Positions 21,480 through 31,370 of a DNA stretch of 64,000 bases are shown piece after piece. Each line of letters opens with the position of its first letter. Positions within the stretch are counted from its first letter, which is position 1. Source of the stretch: Lepidonotus clava (Eukaryota; Annelida; Polychaeta; Phyllodocida; Polynoidae). The stretch lies in assembly GCA_936440205.1 (NCBI GenBank), contig OW387148.1, forward strand, positions 38,909,003 through 38,973,002, in the 5' to 3' direction. The notes beneath the pieces are model-generated. The model saw only the letters and a list, made by a program, of their open reading frames with translations. It did not search any database and was not told the DNA's origin. Both the position numbers and the translations under genes were made by a program.

Positions 21480-21647
21480 TTAGTATATTAACATGTTTTT
21501 ATCCTTAGGATAATATCTTGTACATATATCATGTTGTTCTATTGACAACTTTTAGTCCATCTTTTCATTGATAACAACCGTTTTCGCCATGAATATGACC
21601 TTAGTTGTCGAAATGGCGTAAAGCATCCATTACTCACTCACTCACTC

Positions 21648-22278
21648 GTATCATCCATTTTTTGAAAACAGCTGGTCTGTATGGACTGATATGATTAGTA
21701 TATTAACATGTTTTTATCCTTAGGATAAGATCTTGTACATGTATCATGTTGTTCTATTGACAACTTTTAGTCCATCTTTTCATTGATAACAACCGTTTTC
21801 GCCATGAATATGACCTTAGTTGTCGAAATGGCGTAAAGCATCCATTACTCACTCACTCCACTTTTTGAAAACAGCTGGTCTGTATGGACTGATATGATTA
21901 GTATATTAACATATTTTTTATCCTTAGGATAAGATCTTGTACATATATCATGTTGTTCTATTGACAACTTTTAGTCCATCTTTTCATTGATAACAACCGT
22001 TTTCGCCATGAATATGACCTTAGTTGTCGAAATGGCGTAAAGCATCCATTACTCACTCACTCACTATCATCCTATTTTTGAAAACAGCTGGTCTGTATGG
22101 ACTGATATGATTAGTATATTAACATGTTTTTATCCTTAGGATAAGATCTTGTACATATATCATGTTGTTCTATTGACAACTTTTAGTCCATCTTTTCATT
22201 GATAACAATTGTTTTCGCCATGAATATGACCTTAGTTGTCAAAATGGCGTAAAGCATCCATTACTCACTCACTCACTC
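21648..22278 (+). repeat. Three extra tandem copies of the LINE 3' end
   Basis: After the natural tail the last ~205-213 bases of the LINE recur three times (21,648-21,858, 21,859-22,065, 22,066-22,278). Each starts near TCCATTTTTTGAAAACAGC and ends in ACTC repeats. The copies differ by few bases. Template jumping or repeated insertion into the tail could make this; unequal exchange is also possible. Confidence 0.95.
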
Positions 22279-23016
22279 ATGTGGCTAGGCATCTGGATAT
22301 GTCACTTCCGGCACGTTCAGTGGTCCATTGGTCCATTGCCACTTGAGGGAGTTTAAGATGTCTGATACTAATAATCTGGATACCTCTTGAAGGCCAAGAA
22401 AAACTAATATTTGAATGATAGAAACACTATCTGTTAAGTATCTCAGACCACGTCAGTGGATCTATAATGATACCCTCCAATGTACCCCCATGGATATGGG
22501 AGATAAGCTCGTCAGTTTCAACATGGCAAACAGGCCCCTCTGAGGGGGCCTGTCCCTGAAAAGGGAGCCTGTCCCTGAAACGGGGGCCTGTCCCTGAAAA
22601 GGGGCAGTGGGAATTGGTCCCCCCATGTTTTTGTCAAACACTGCCCTGATGTCAATGATGACAACATCAGTGGGTTGTTTCTGAGCAATTTTTGTTCATC
22701 TCATGCCAATATCTGTTTGATGCATGGACATCGTCTTTCAACTTTTTCGTGGCAATGGGATCTTCAGAAGCTTCATCAATGGAGTTCTCCACCGCAATCT
22801 TCGCTGAGGCAGCGGCATTCTGGTGGATCTTACTCTTTCGGGTCAAATAGTTGGCAATGGCCACAAGGATTTCACCAGCATGACTGCAGCGCATTTCAAT
22901 GATCTTGGAGACTATATTGCTTCAGGCCTAAAAGTCCAAGGCTCAATATACCCAACAACATGGGTGTCTCACAGGCCTTTGCCTATGATTTTGTTCTTAC
23001 CCCCCTCCACAGTGTA
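22279..23016 (-). other. Unidentified coding repeat fragments and a 20-bp minisatellite
   Basis: Between 22,440 and 23,010 the minus strand resembles pieces at 25,690-25,900, 27,520-27,680 and 35,000-35,200 (for example RKSKIHQNAAASAKIAVENS). The product is unknown. Within it, 22,543-22,606 holds three near repeats of GGCCTGTCCCTGAAA.GGGG. Confidence 0.5.
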
Positions 23017-23322
23017 CCCCTTGGGGGTTCCGGGGAAGAATAGGCCCCCAGTAGCCCCTGCTGATTGTATAAGGTGATGATAGGGGGGAGCCTGCACTGA
23101 CCAAGTGGTTCTTTGAGTTCAATTCCCGGTTGGTGCTTTAGTTCACTAAGAGATGAGGTACAACAAAAATTATCTCTAAGTTTTGATTCCCTGCTGTTTG
23201 TCTGCCCTGTCACCTTCATCTCATAGATACGATCACCAAAGACGAATTTGTCCCAAATTGTTTTCATTATGAATATGACCTTAGTTGTCAAAATGGCGTT
23301 AAGCATCCATTACTCACTCACT
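23017..23322 (+). mobile_element. SINE, full length, type A tail
   Basis: It starts CCCCTTGGGGGTTCCGGGG and ends AAGCATCCATTACTCACTCACT. The flank after the tail (AAAACAAAATAGTGTCACAA) is the same as at 25,129, so the two sites are copies of one locus. Confidence 0.85.
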
Positions 23323-23661
23323 AAAACAAAATAGTGTCACAATTGCTATATTTCATCTAATTAACCTAAATTTAGGGTTATCAGGTGTATTTATGAATCT
23401 CAGTGTAGGGGACAGATTTAGTCCCAAACAAGCAGGTTGTTATTAGTATTTAGGCTTGGGGTTGGGACGTTGGCCCCGGCGGGGTTCTTATCCCCTGTTC
23501 TCCCCCCTCGGTAGGCAGCCTGCTTCCTGTAGGAAGAGTTTCTCAACAAGTCCTCAATTTGGCTGTCTTTAACCGATTCTGTTGAAATGATCCATGCCCG
23601 TTCTTTGAAGAAGGGTCTTTCTTGGCTTGATGTCCGCTCCACGATAGTGTTAAGGTACAGC
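23323..23661 (-). other. Duplicated flank plus unidentified coding repeat fragment
   Basis: 23,323-23,390 matches 25,129-25,190. From 23,430 the minus strand matches 3,090-3,340 and 25,195-25,350 (RNSSYRKQAAYRGG). The product is not recognised. Confidence 0.5.
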
Positions 23662-23714
23662 TGTGAATATGACCTTAGTTGTCGAAATGGCGTAAAGCAT
23701 CCATTACTCACTCA
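23662..23714 (+). mobile_element. SINE/LINE 3' tail fragment
   Basis: GTGAATATGACCTTAGTTGTCG to CATTACTCACTCA is joined to the unidentified repeat within the word GTACAGCTGTGAAT. The left arm of the stem is missing. Confidence 0.75.
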
Positions 23715-23935
23715 ATTCTTTTTTTCAAAGAACTGTATATAGTATGTAATTTGTTGTGGAAACTGTCCAATTCCTTTTACACATCACCAGCATTAAGTTT
23801 TGTCGGTTTGAGACAGAAAGTGAAACCCTTCATTTATCTTTATTCAGAATTTTGTTGCATAGGTTAACTATCAAGTTAAAATTTAAGGTTTTATTTGCCT
23901 CAGCTTTAGGGATAGAAATCTTATCAGTCAACAAA
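23715..23935. other. No recognised feature
   Basis: A/T-rich unique-looking sequence without motif. Confidence 0.3.
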
Positions 23936-24165
23936 CCTTTGGGGGTTCGGGGAAGAATAGGCCACAAGTAGCCCATCCTGATCGTATAAGGCGATGATAG
24001 GGGGAACCCAGCACTGACCAAGTGGTTCTTTGGGTTCGATTCCCGGTTGGTGCTTGGTTCACTACGGGATGAGGTGCTGTTTGCCTGCCCTGTCACCTTC
24101 ATCTCATAGATACGATCACTACAAATTTGTCCCAACTTTTTAACGCCTTGAATATGACCTTAGTT
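23936..24165 (+). mobile_element. SINE with internal deletion, tail lost
   Basis: It starts CCTTTGGGGGTTCGGGG, lacks the GTACAGCAAAAATGATTTCC part, and stops within the stem-loop. Confidence 0.8.
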
Positions 24166-24342
24166 GACCGAGCGGGTTATCATTATCTAGGGTAGGGGTT
24201 GGGACGTTGGTCCGGGCAGGGTCCTTTTCCCCTGTTTCTCCCCCCTCGGTAGGAGGCCTGCTTCCGGAGTTTCTCAAGTTTTTTTCACTTTTGGCATATT
24301 TTTCAGTTATTCAGTCTCCAGCTTTGCTCATGTACCCTGTGA
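24166..24342 (-). other. Fragment of unidentified coding repeat
   Basis: Similar DNA to 23,440-23,540 (GGTTGGGACGTTGG, CCCCCCTCGGTAGG). Confidence 0.45.
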
Positions 24343-24654
24343 TACTGACCGTAGAAGGCGACGATTGGGGGGACGCAGCACTGACCAAGTGGTTCTTTGG
24401 GTTCAATTCCCGGTTGGTGCTGTGGTTCAATTCCCCCTTGGTGCTGTGGTTCACTAAGGCATGACGTACAGCTAAAATGATTTCCAGGTTTTGATCCCCT
24501 ACTGTTTGCCCACCCTGTCACCTTCATCTCATAGATTTGATCACCAAAGACAGAGTACGTCCAAACTGGCTTTCGCCATGAAAATGTCCCTGGCTGTCGG
24601 TACGGAGTAAAACACCCAACACTCACTCACTCACTCACTCACTCACTCACTCAC
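24343..24654 (+). mobile_element. SINE, 5' shortened, long type B tail
   Basis: The body carries a duplicated GGTGCTGTGGTTCA unit, and the tail has about nine ACTC units. Confidence 0.85.
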
Positions 24655-24684
24655 CATTGACACCTTTGCCCCTTGTTGCTGACC

Positions 24685-25128
24685 ACCCCATAGGTGTCTG
24701 GGTAAGAATAGGCTCCCAGTAGCCCCTGCTGATCGTATGAGGCAACAATAGGGGGGACCCAGCGCTGACCAAGTGGTTCTTTGGGTTAGATTCCTGGTTG
24801 GTGCTGTAGTTCACCAAGGGATGAGGTACAACAAAAATGTTTCCAGGTTTTAATCCCCAGGTTTTGATCCCCAGGTTTTGATCCCCTGCTATTTGCCTGT
24901 CACCCTCATCTCATAGATACGATCACCAAAGACTGGGATGAGGTACAGCAAAAAGGGATGAGGTACAGCAAAAATGATTGCTAGGTTTTGATCCCCTGCT
25001 GTTTGCCTACCCTGTCACCTTCATCTCATAGATACGATCTCCAAAGACAAATTTGTTCCAACTTGTTTTTCATTATGAATATGACCTTAGTTGTTAAAAT
25101 GGCCTTAAGCATCCATTACTCACTCACT
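24685..25128 (+). mobile_element. SINE with internal repeats, type A tail
   Basis: It starts CCCCATAGGTGTCTGGG. The segment around GGGATGAGGTACAGCAAAAA and GGTTTTGATCCCC is present two to three times. The tail and flank are the same as in the copy at 23,017. Confidence 0.8.
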
Positions 25129-25601
25129 AAAACAAAATAGTGTCACAATTTTGCTATATTTTATCTAATTAACCTAAATTTGAATTATTTTCAGTCATAT
25201 CTGCTTCCTGTAGGAAGAGTTTCTCAAGTCCTCAATCTGGCTGTCTTTAACTGATTCTGTTGAAATGATCCGTGCCCGTTCATTGAAGAATTGTCTCTCA
25301 TTGATTGATGTCCACTCCACGATATTGTTTAGGTACACCTGCGAATGAGGCTTCAGTCGTTCGGCCCTTGCTGGCTCTGATTGTTCGTCTATGCTGCTGT
25401 TGACAAATGAATGGGCACGTGAGGCTGCCCTTTTTCCCTTGTGTGATTTTGCGGAGAAATGGTTGGCTGTCATGTTTAAAATTTCCTTCAAATGAAGCCT
25501 CCTCATCTCCACAAGTTTCTGGAGCAGGTCCTTGTCTTTCCAGACGTAGCCTGGGTCCAGGGCTCAACATGTGCTGAATTGGCGAATGCCTTAAGGCCTT
25601 C
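25129..25601 (-). other. Duplicated flank plus longest piece of unidentified coding repeat
   Basis: 25,129-25,190 repeats 23,323-23,390. From 25,195 to about 25,500 the minus strand has an open frame of 105 codons. It has a basic patch near its start (SHKGKRAASRAH), then VEWTSINERQFFNERARI, and ends near RNSSYRKQ. The family is unknown. Related pieces occur at 3,068, 23,430, 27,690, 28,395 and 31,205. Confidence 0.5.
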
Positions 25602-25624
25602 CACACCCAACACTCACTCACTCT
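25602..25624 (+). mobile_element. Type B tail remnant
   Basis: Only CACACCCAACACTCACTC remains. The sequence after it matches the flank of the SINE ending at 27,437. Confidence 0.6.
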
Positions 25625-25925
25625 ACCCATGTTTTGAATAAAAATATTATGTTCACTTGTTAGTGAAGAAAACTGTTGTATTTAGTACCATTGGACATGT
25701 CAGTGGATCTTTATTGAAACCCTCCCCTGCACCCCCATAGATAGGGGAAATATGCTTGCTGGTGTCTACCTTGCGGACGGGCACCTCTGAGGGGGGCTGC
25801 GCTTGGAGACATTGCACTTGTTTCTTGAGGGCCCATACCTTCCTCTGGAGGGTTGTTTTGGCCTCCTGCAGGACTTTCTTTTCACGGCTGTGTGCTGCCG
25901 TGGACCTGGCCATGTACTTCCGTGA
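25625..25925 (-). other. Coiled-coil-like fragment of unidentified coding repeat
   Basis: The minus strand (25,913-25,653) reads 86 codons beginning MARSTAAHSREKKVLQEAK, with leucines spaced as in a short coiled coil. Its left part repeats at 27,438-27,560. The product is unknown. Confidence 0.45.
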
Positions 25926-26077
25926 CTATGATTAATCTATTAATCTATTTTTATCCTTAAGATAAGAACTTGTACATATATCTTGTTGTTCTATTGAAAA
26001 CTTTTAGATGATAACAACAATTTTCGCCGTGAATATGACCTTGGTTGTCAAAACGGCGTAAAGTATCCATTACTCAT
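25926..26077 (+). mobile_element. LINE 3' end fragment
   Basis: It matches the LINE from ATTAATCTATTTTTATCC to the ACTC tail, with the arms CGCCGT and ACGGCG, a fully paired alternative to the LINE's CGCCAT and ATGGCG. Confidence 0.85.
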
Positions 26078-26603
26078 CCCTGATACCTTTGTTTCTAATA
26101 TAACCAAGATATCAATAGCAACCTTCTTGAGCAATTGTTGTATATGAATGTATTTATTAATTTGACTTTGAGCATTCTAAAATACAATTTTCAACCTTTG
26201 TCAACCAATGTATTAAAAATAGCATAGTTTCTAGTGATTGCATGAGTGATGAACATGAGTTAATATTGATGATGTGATTCTCTGCATGTCTGATCCCCTA
26301 TGATATATAGATTGGATATGCAGGTGAGTAACAATGATAATAATAATAATAAAATAAGCAGGCGACGAGATATCAATGGAGGGAATAATATCCTAATATT
26401 TCATGCTCTAGTATGAGTTCATATAATTGTGTAGTTCCTTCTTCTAACATCAGCATGATATGCTAGATCTTTTGACTATGTATATTGCTTGTTGACCAAC
26501 CTTATATATAGTTTGTGGTCTTAAGGAGTTCATATGATTGTGTGGTTCTTTTTCTGGTAACTGAGTGATATGCTAGACCTTTTGACCAAGCATATTGCTT
26601 GTT
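26078..26603. repeat. A/T-rich stretch with a ~115-bp tandem duplication
   Basis: The blocks starting at about 26,411 and 26,526 share GAGTTCATAT, GATATGCTAGA and ATATTGCTTGTTGACC. The second unit is interrupted by the SINE at 26,604. No gene is seen. Confidence 0.7.
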
Positions 26604-26821
26604 AGGGGGACCCTGCACTGACCAAGTGGTTTTTGGGTTCAATTCCCGGTCAGTGCTTGGTTCACTAAGGGATGAGGTGCAGCAAAAATGATTGCCAGGT
26701 TTTGATCCCCTGCTGCGTGCCCGCCGATCACCAAAGACAGAATTCATCCCAACTGGTTTTCGCCGTGAAAATGACCCTGGCTGTCGGTACGGCATAAAAC
26801 ACCCAACACTCACTCACTCAC
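26604..26821 (+). mobile_element. SINE, 5' truncated, with target site duplication
   Basis: It is flanked by TATTGCTTGTT at 26,593-26,603 and 26,822-26,832. The tail is type B and an internal block (the CACCTTCATCTCATAGATTC region) is missing. Confidence 0.9.
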
Positions 26822-26832
26822 TATTGCTTGTT

Positions 26833-27117
26833 GACCAACCTTAATTTTAATTGTGATTTAGTAAAGAGTACCCATATAGGTCAATACGTAGTTATTGATA
26901 CTTGCAGTTGTATAGTTGCGTTCACTTGAGAGCTATTGCCTTAAGTAGTTTGTTAGCCCAGGACTCCATGATTTCATCAGTGAGTCTTTTGCCAGTGGAG
27001 TGTAGTAATGGGTACATCTATGATGACGCAATTTGTGTCCCTTAGTTCCGAGATATGGCATTCTGCAATGCACTTTTTGAGTAATATCAAAACATGATCA
27101 TTTACTCTAATCACACA
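26833..27117. other. No recognised feature
   Basis: Continuation of the A/T-rich host or old repeat sequence after the SINE. Confidence 0.3.
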
Positions 27118-27437
27118 CCCCATGGGGATCTGGGGTGGGGGTTCCTTCGGGAGCCTCCTGGGAAGAATACTTCCCCAGCAGCCCCTTGCTGTTCGTAGGA
27201 GGCGACAAATGGGAGACCACACTCAGTAGCTCTTTGGTAGAGTGCCCGCTCTCACCAAAGGATGAGGTACAGCAAAAATGATTGCTGGGTTTTGATCCCC
27301 TGCTGTTTGCCTGCCCTGTCACCTTCATCTCATAGATGAGATCACCAAAGACAGAGTACGTCCCAACTGGTTTTCGCCGTGAAAATGACCCTAGCTATCG
27401 GTACGGCTTGAAACACCCAACACTCACTCACTCACTC
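27118..27437 (+). mobile_element. Chimeric SINE with LINE-type head
   Basis: The first ~95 bases follow the LINE 5' head (GGGATCTGGGGTGGGGG, GGAGCCTCCTGGGAAG). A short unmatched stretch follows, and from GGATGAGGTACAGC on it is an ordinary SINE body with type B tail. Confidence 0.8.
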
Positions 27438-27865
27438 TACCCATGATTTGATTAAAAATATTATGTTCATTTGTTAGTGAAGAAAATTGTGGTATTTAGT
27501 ACCATTTGACATGTCAGTGGATCTTTATTGAAACCCTCCCCTGCACCCGCATGGATAGGGGTGATATGCTCAACATTTCCGCAGCGATATGGTCATTGGA
27601 ATCCTTGTCAATAGCGTTCTCCACCGCTATCTGCGCCTGGGCGGCAGCGTTCTCTTGAATGTTACTTTTTCTGATTAAGTTGTCACTTGCTGGCTCTGAC
27701 TGCTTTTCTATGCCGCTTTCGAGAAAGGCAAGGGGACATGAGGCTGCCCTTTTTTTGTTTTGCGACTTTGTGGAGAAATGATGGCCGTCATGGTAAATAT
27801 TTCCTTCCCATGACGCCTCCTCATTTCCTTCAGTTTGTTCAGGAGCTCTTCGTCTTTCCACATGA
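27438..27865 (-). other. Duplicated flank and unidentified coding repeat fragment
   Basis: 27,438-27,560 matches 25,625-25,760. The minus strand of 27,560-27,850 shows IAVENAIDKDSNDHIAAEML and a basic patch, related to 22,700-22,890 and 25,380-25,500. The product is unknown. Confidence 0.5.
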
Positions 27866-28160
27866 CCCCGTGGGGGTCCTGGTAAGAATAGGCCCTCAGT
27901 AGCCCCTGCTGATCGTATGAGACGACGATAGGGGGGACCTTGCACTGACCAAATGGTTCTCTGGGTTCAATTCCCAGTTGGTGCTGTGGTTCACTAAGGG
28001 ATGAGGTATAGCAAAAAGGATTTTCGGGTTTAAATCCCCGCCCTGTCACCCTCATCTCATAGATTCAATCACCAAAGACAGAATTAGTCCCAACTGCTTT
28101 TCGCCATAAAAATGGCCCTGGCTGTCGGTATGGCATAAAACACCCAGCACTCACTGACTC
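27866..28160 (+). mobile_element. SINE, full length, type B tail
   Basis: It starts CCCCGTGGGGGTCCTGG; a GGTTTTGATCC block is reduced. It ends CACCCAGCACTCACTGACTC. Confidence 0.85.
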
Positions 28161-28394
28161 TCTGGGTAAGAAAAGGCCCCAAGTTGCCCCTGCTGATCCC
28201 AGAATGTGATGAATGGGGAGACCCGGCGCTGACCAAGTGGCTTTTTGGATTCAATTCCTCGTTAGTTGACTAGGGGGTACAGCAAAAACGATTTCCAGGT
28301 TTTGATCCCCTGCTGTTTGCCCAGCCTGTCACCTTCATCTCATAAATACGATCACCAAAGACATTTTCGTCCCAATTTGTTTTCGCCGTGAATA
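28161..28394 (+). mobile_element. SINE joined to previous tail, 3' truncated
   Basis: The head resumes at TCTGGGTAAGAAAAGG directly at the tail of the previous copy and stops inside the stem-loop at CGCCGTGAATAG. Confidence 0.8.
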
Positions 28395-28516
28395 GTTTGC
28401 TCATGCACCCTATCGGTATTCATTTGCCTCCATGTTTGGCGCACATTTGTCGGGAGACATGTCTTTCTTTACTTGATGTCCGCTCCACGAAAGTGTTGAG
28501 GTATAGCTTTGAATCC
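28395..28516 (-). other. Fragment of unidentified coding repeat
   Basis: GATGTCCGCTCCACGA and AGTGTTGAGGTATAGC match 23,630-23,660. Confidence 0.45.
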
Positions 28517-29640
28517 GGTTTTTTTTTTTTTTTTTAATTTTATTGACTTCTTCACGCGGAACACATGATCTTCAAGAGGTTAGATGAATAATAATACAAT
28601 AATATAATATAGGAATATAAGATGAATTTTACATGATTGATGAGCAATAAATAAGTTACAGATTCTTCAAAACATAGCCCAGGGTTTGCCGATGTAAGGT
28701 CAATGCGCATTCATCATCAGCGACAAATCAATTTAATCATTTTCTTGAATTTAACCTTTCTGGTTGCCCACTGTGCATTGACTGCTAACATTTCCCATAT
28801 TGGTATACCTCGTATCATTGGACTACTTAAATAAATCTCATACTTTCACTTCACCTTTTGCTTAAATTTAACCTAATTGTTACTCTGTAAAACAATGTTA
28901 GGTCGACGCAATACCAATTTATCATTCGCTCCATCTTAGAATCAGAGCTGAATCCTATATAAACCATAGAGATCATCCATATTAACATCCCTATGCTCTC
29001 CATTGTCTATATAGGACACCACCCTCTCCTGCAATTTCTCTAGTCTATTATAAACACTGATCGAAGAACTGTCTTATTATAAGTCTGCATAATCCAAAAG
29101 TGGTAGAATTGTCTGCTTGTAGATAGTACACGCTATATCACTTGTTACATACTGTTGGATCTATCCTTATTGATAGACCCGATTTACCTTGCTATATATA
29201 CTATCCACAAATTCCTTGAAATTTAGGCATTATGTACTACAACACCTAAATAGTTATATGACTCTACGGTCTCCAATGGTTCATCATATAAAATAATAGC
29301 TCCATCACTATCATTCGTCAAATATTGTGAAAGTAACATATGTTTAGTTTTTGATGTATTTATACCAAGCCTATTTACATTACACCATTCTTCCAAACAT
29401 TTGCAACTATACTGCATAGATATGACTGCCTGCTGTAAAGTCTTATCAGATAAATAAGTACAAAATAGTGTCGTCAGCACATAAAGTTATAACAGATTTA
29501 CATTCAGAAAGACTCATAACAAGGTCATTAATATAAACAATAAATAAAAAAGGCCCAATGATTAAACCCTGTGGAACACCCAGGGTAACATCTTCCATAT
29601 CTGATTTAATATTACCTATTTTAGTTACCTCGCAGCCCTT
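28517..29640 (-). mobile_element. 5'-truncated LINE with poly(A) tail, CR1/Jockey-like RT
   Basis: The element is on the minus strand: its poly(A) tail is the T run at about 28,517-28,536. Reverse transcriptase motifs are seen near the right end. GVPQG at about 29,598 is followed by FLFIVYINDL and CADDT (equivalent to YADD), then a later block LEEWCNVNRLGINTSKTKHM (about 29,390-29,330) and YNYLGVVV. A frameshift follows the ADD motif, and the stretch below 29,220 is full of stops with only traces of coding (ACTIYKQTILPLLDYADL). It differs from the main LINE in having a poly(A) tail and a different RT; the clade is not settled. It is 5' truncated at the minisatellite region. Confidence 0.75.
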
Positions 29641-29730
29641 CTCGTCCTTGGGGGGGAGGCCACAGGCATACTCTGGTGACGGTGGCCCACTGCTTCACCC
29701 ACTGCACAGTTGCCACCCACAGCTTCCGCC

Positions 29731-29887
29731 TCTCCGCGACCCCCTCTCCGCGACCCCCTCTCCGCGACCCCCTCTCCGCGACCCCCTCTCCGCGACCCCC
29801 TCTCCGCGACCCCCTCTCCGCGACCCCCTCTCCGCGACCCCCTCTCCGCGACCCCCTCTCCGCGACCCCCTCTCCGCGACCCCCTCA
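29731..29887. repeat. 14-bp minisatellite, about 11 units
   Basis: The unit TCCGCGACCCCCTC repeats almost perfectly. The proline- and arginine-rich open frames over it, on both strands, are products of the repeat. Confidence 0.95.
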
Positions 29888-30916
29888 CCGCAACCCCTGT
29901 GGTTGCCCCTGAGTGCACTCCCTCTCTTTACAGAAATATTTAAATGTGTTTATTTTGAATGTTCATAATAACATGACAAGTAGTTGGGCAATTCCCAGTT
30001 TATTACTGTCTGAACTGGAAACCAAGAACGGCCCCTGAAAAAAGAAATTTTTCAAATAAGCAATGTTATTACTCCTCAGGGGTACATGTCCGGTCCACTC
30101 AGGGTCTCAGGTAGCACTGACCTGCTGGGGATAGCCACTGTGTGTAGTGTGGTCCATAATAACCTAGGTGGCAGTGCAGTCCGACCCTGGTGGTTTGCTT
30201 TATACTTAAATATAGTCTGGAATATATTTGAACTATTAATCTTGTTTTGACACAGCTACTTATCTCAGCAATTACCAGCATTAGATTGTTTAAATTCTTG
30301 AGTTTGATGTTATTCCTACAGTTCTAAATTGTTTTGACAAGGTTTCAATTGCAATAAACACTTTGACACTTTCACTTCGCGTACCTCCACCTGTCATATC
30401 TCCTGGCTTCTTCAATAACACCCATTCTTCGGGCTCCAGGGTCCATAATGGAAGCTGGAAAAAACTTTACAGGTCCATTAGATTATTTTTTCTTATCTAT
30501 GAGTTTTACTGGTTGGCCCTAAACTCAGGGTCTTCTGCCACCTCTGGTACGCGTTACAGACATCTCTATCCCCTCTTCTCTGGGTGCCAGGGTCCCCATG
30601 TGGCTGCTCCATAATTGGAAGCTGGAAAAAACATCACAGGTCCATTAGGTTATTTTTCTCCAGTGTATGCTTAGAGCACAGTCTCTCCAATAGGGGTGGC
30701 GGCGCAAAAGGGTTAAACTTTACCTCTTGTCAACAAGTGTTCTTTGTGTGGGTACGTGCCCCCATATAAGGAGTCTCTGCCGCTAAAGAATCCAACTACA
30801 TTATACTTCTTTTTAATTACAACATACACAAGAATGTGATTATAATAAACACAGTAAGGATGATAGTAATGAATAGATAGTTCTAACTCCCCTTTAATAT
30901 ATTATCACCAAATATG
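29888..30916. repeat. Unassigned region with a ~165-bp tandem duplication
   Basis: Two blocks near 30,400-30,490 and 30,570-30,660 share GGAAGCTGGAAAAAAC and ACAGGTCCATTAG. No gene or known repeat is recognised. Confidence 0.5.
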
Positions 30917-31203
30917 ACGTGGTGTTCCGGGTAAGAATAGGCCTTCAGTGGCCCCTGCTGATCATATAAGGCGACGAAAGGGGCCCCCGGTACTGACCAA
31001 GTGGTTCTTTGGGTTCAATTCCTGGTTGGTGCTGTGGTTCACTATGGGATGAAAGGTTTTGATCCCCTGCTGTTTGCCCGCCCTGTCACCTTCATCTCAT
31101 AGATTCGATCGCCAAAGACAGAATTCGTCCCAACTGGTTGTCGCCGTGAAAATGACCCTGGTTGTCGGTACGGTGCAAAACACCAAACACTCACTCACTC
31201 ACT
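30917..31203 (+). mobile_element. SINE, type B tail
   Basis: The head from GTGGTGTTCCGGGTAAG, a shortened body lacking GGTACAGCAAAAATG, and the tail ACCAAACACTCACTC. Confidence 0.85.
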
Positions 31204-31356
31204 TCTTTGAATGATGCCTCCCCATCTGCACAAGTTTCTGCAGCAGGTTCTTGTCTTTCCAGACATAGCCTGGATTCAACTCTAGCCCCAGGGTCCAGGG
31301 CTCAACATGGGAGGAATTGGCGAATGCCTTGAGGCCTTCCACCCTTATTTCGCTCT
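31204..31356 (-). other. Fragment of unidentified coding repeat
   Basis: It matches 25,480-25,600 collinearly (GCAGCAGGTTCTTGTCTTTCC, GGGCTCAACATG, GAATTGGCGAATGCC). Confidence 0.5.
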
Positions 31357-31370
31357 TCTCACCCTCCACC

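Larger units (their letters stand above)
15786..21647 (+). mobile_element. LINE copy 1 (I group), near full length
   Basis: The element runs from a G/C-rich 5' head (CCCCCATGGGGATCCGGGG) through a 5' UTR with tandem repeats, ORF1 (from 16,499), ORF2 (17,811-21,479) and a 3' UTR of about 165 bases ending in a stem-loop and ACTC repeats. There is no poly(A) tail. The gene order, APE endonuclease, RNase H after the RT, and a knuckle-bearing ORF1 fit the I group (I/Nimb-like); the exact clade needs a tree. I could not find an exact target site duplication. It is the best preserved copy, with one frameshift in ORF1 and one damaging local inversion in ORF2. Confidence 0.9.

Noticed and set aside
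29731-29887. CRISPR-like array
   Set aside because: Units abut without spacers and the DNA is clearly eukaryotic; the ACTC runs are simple tails.
29558-29968. Proline/arginine-rich frames of 77-136 codons on both strands
   Set aside because: They are translations of the 14-bp minisatellite, whose unit is not a multiple of three, so all frames look alike.
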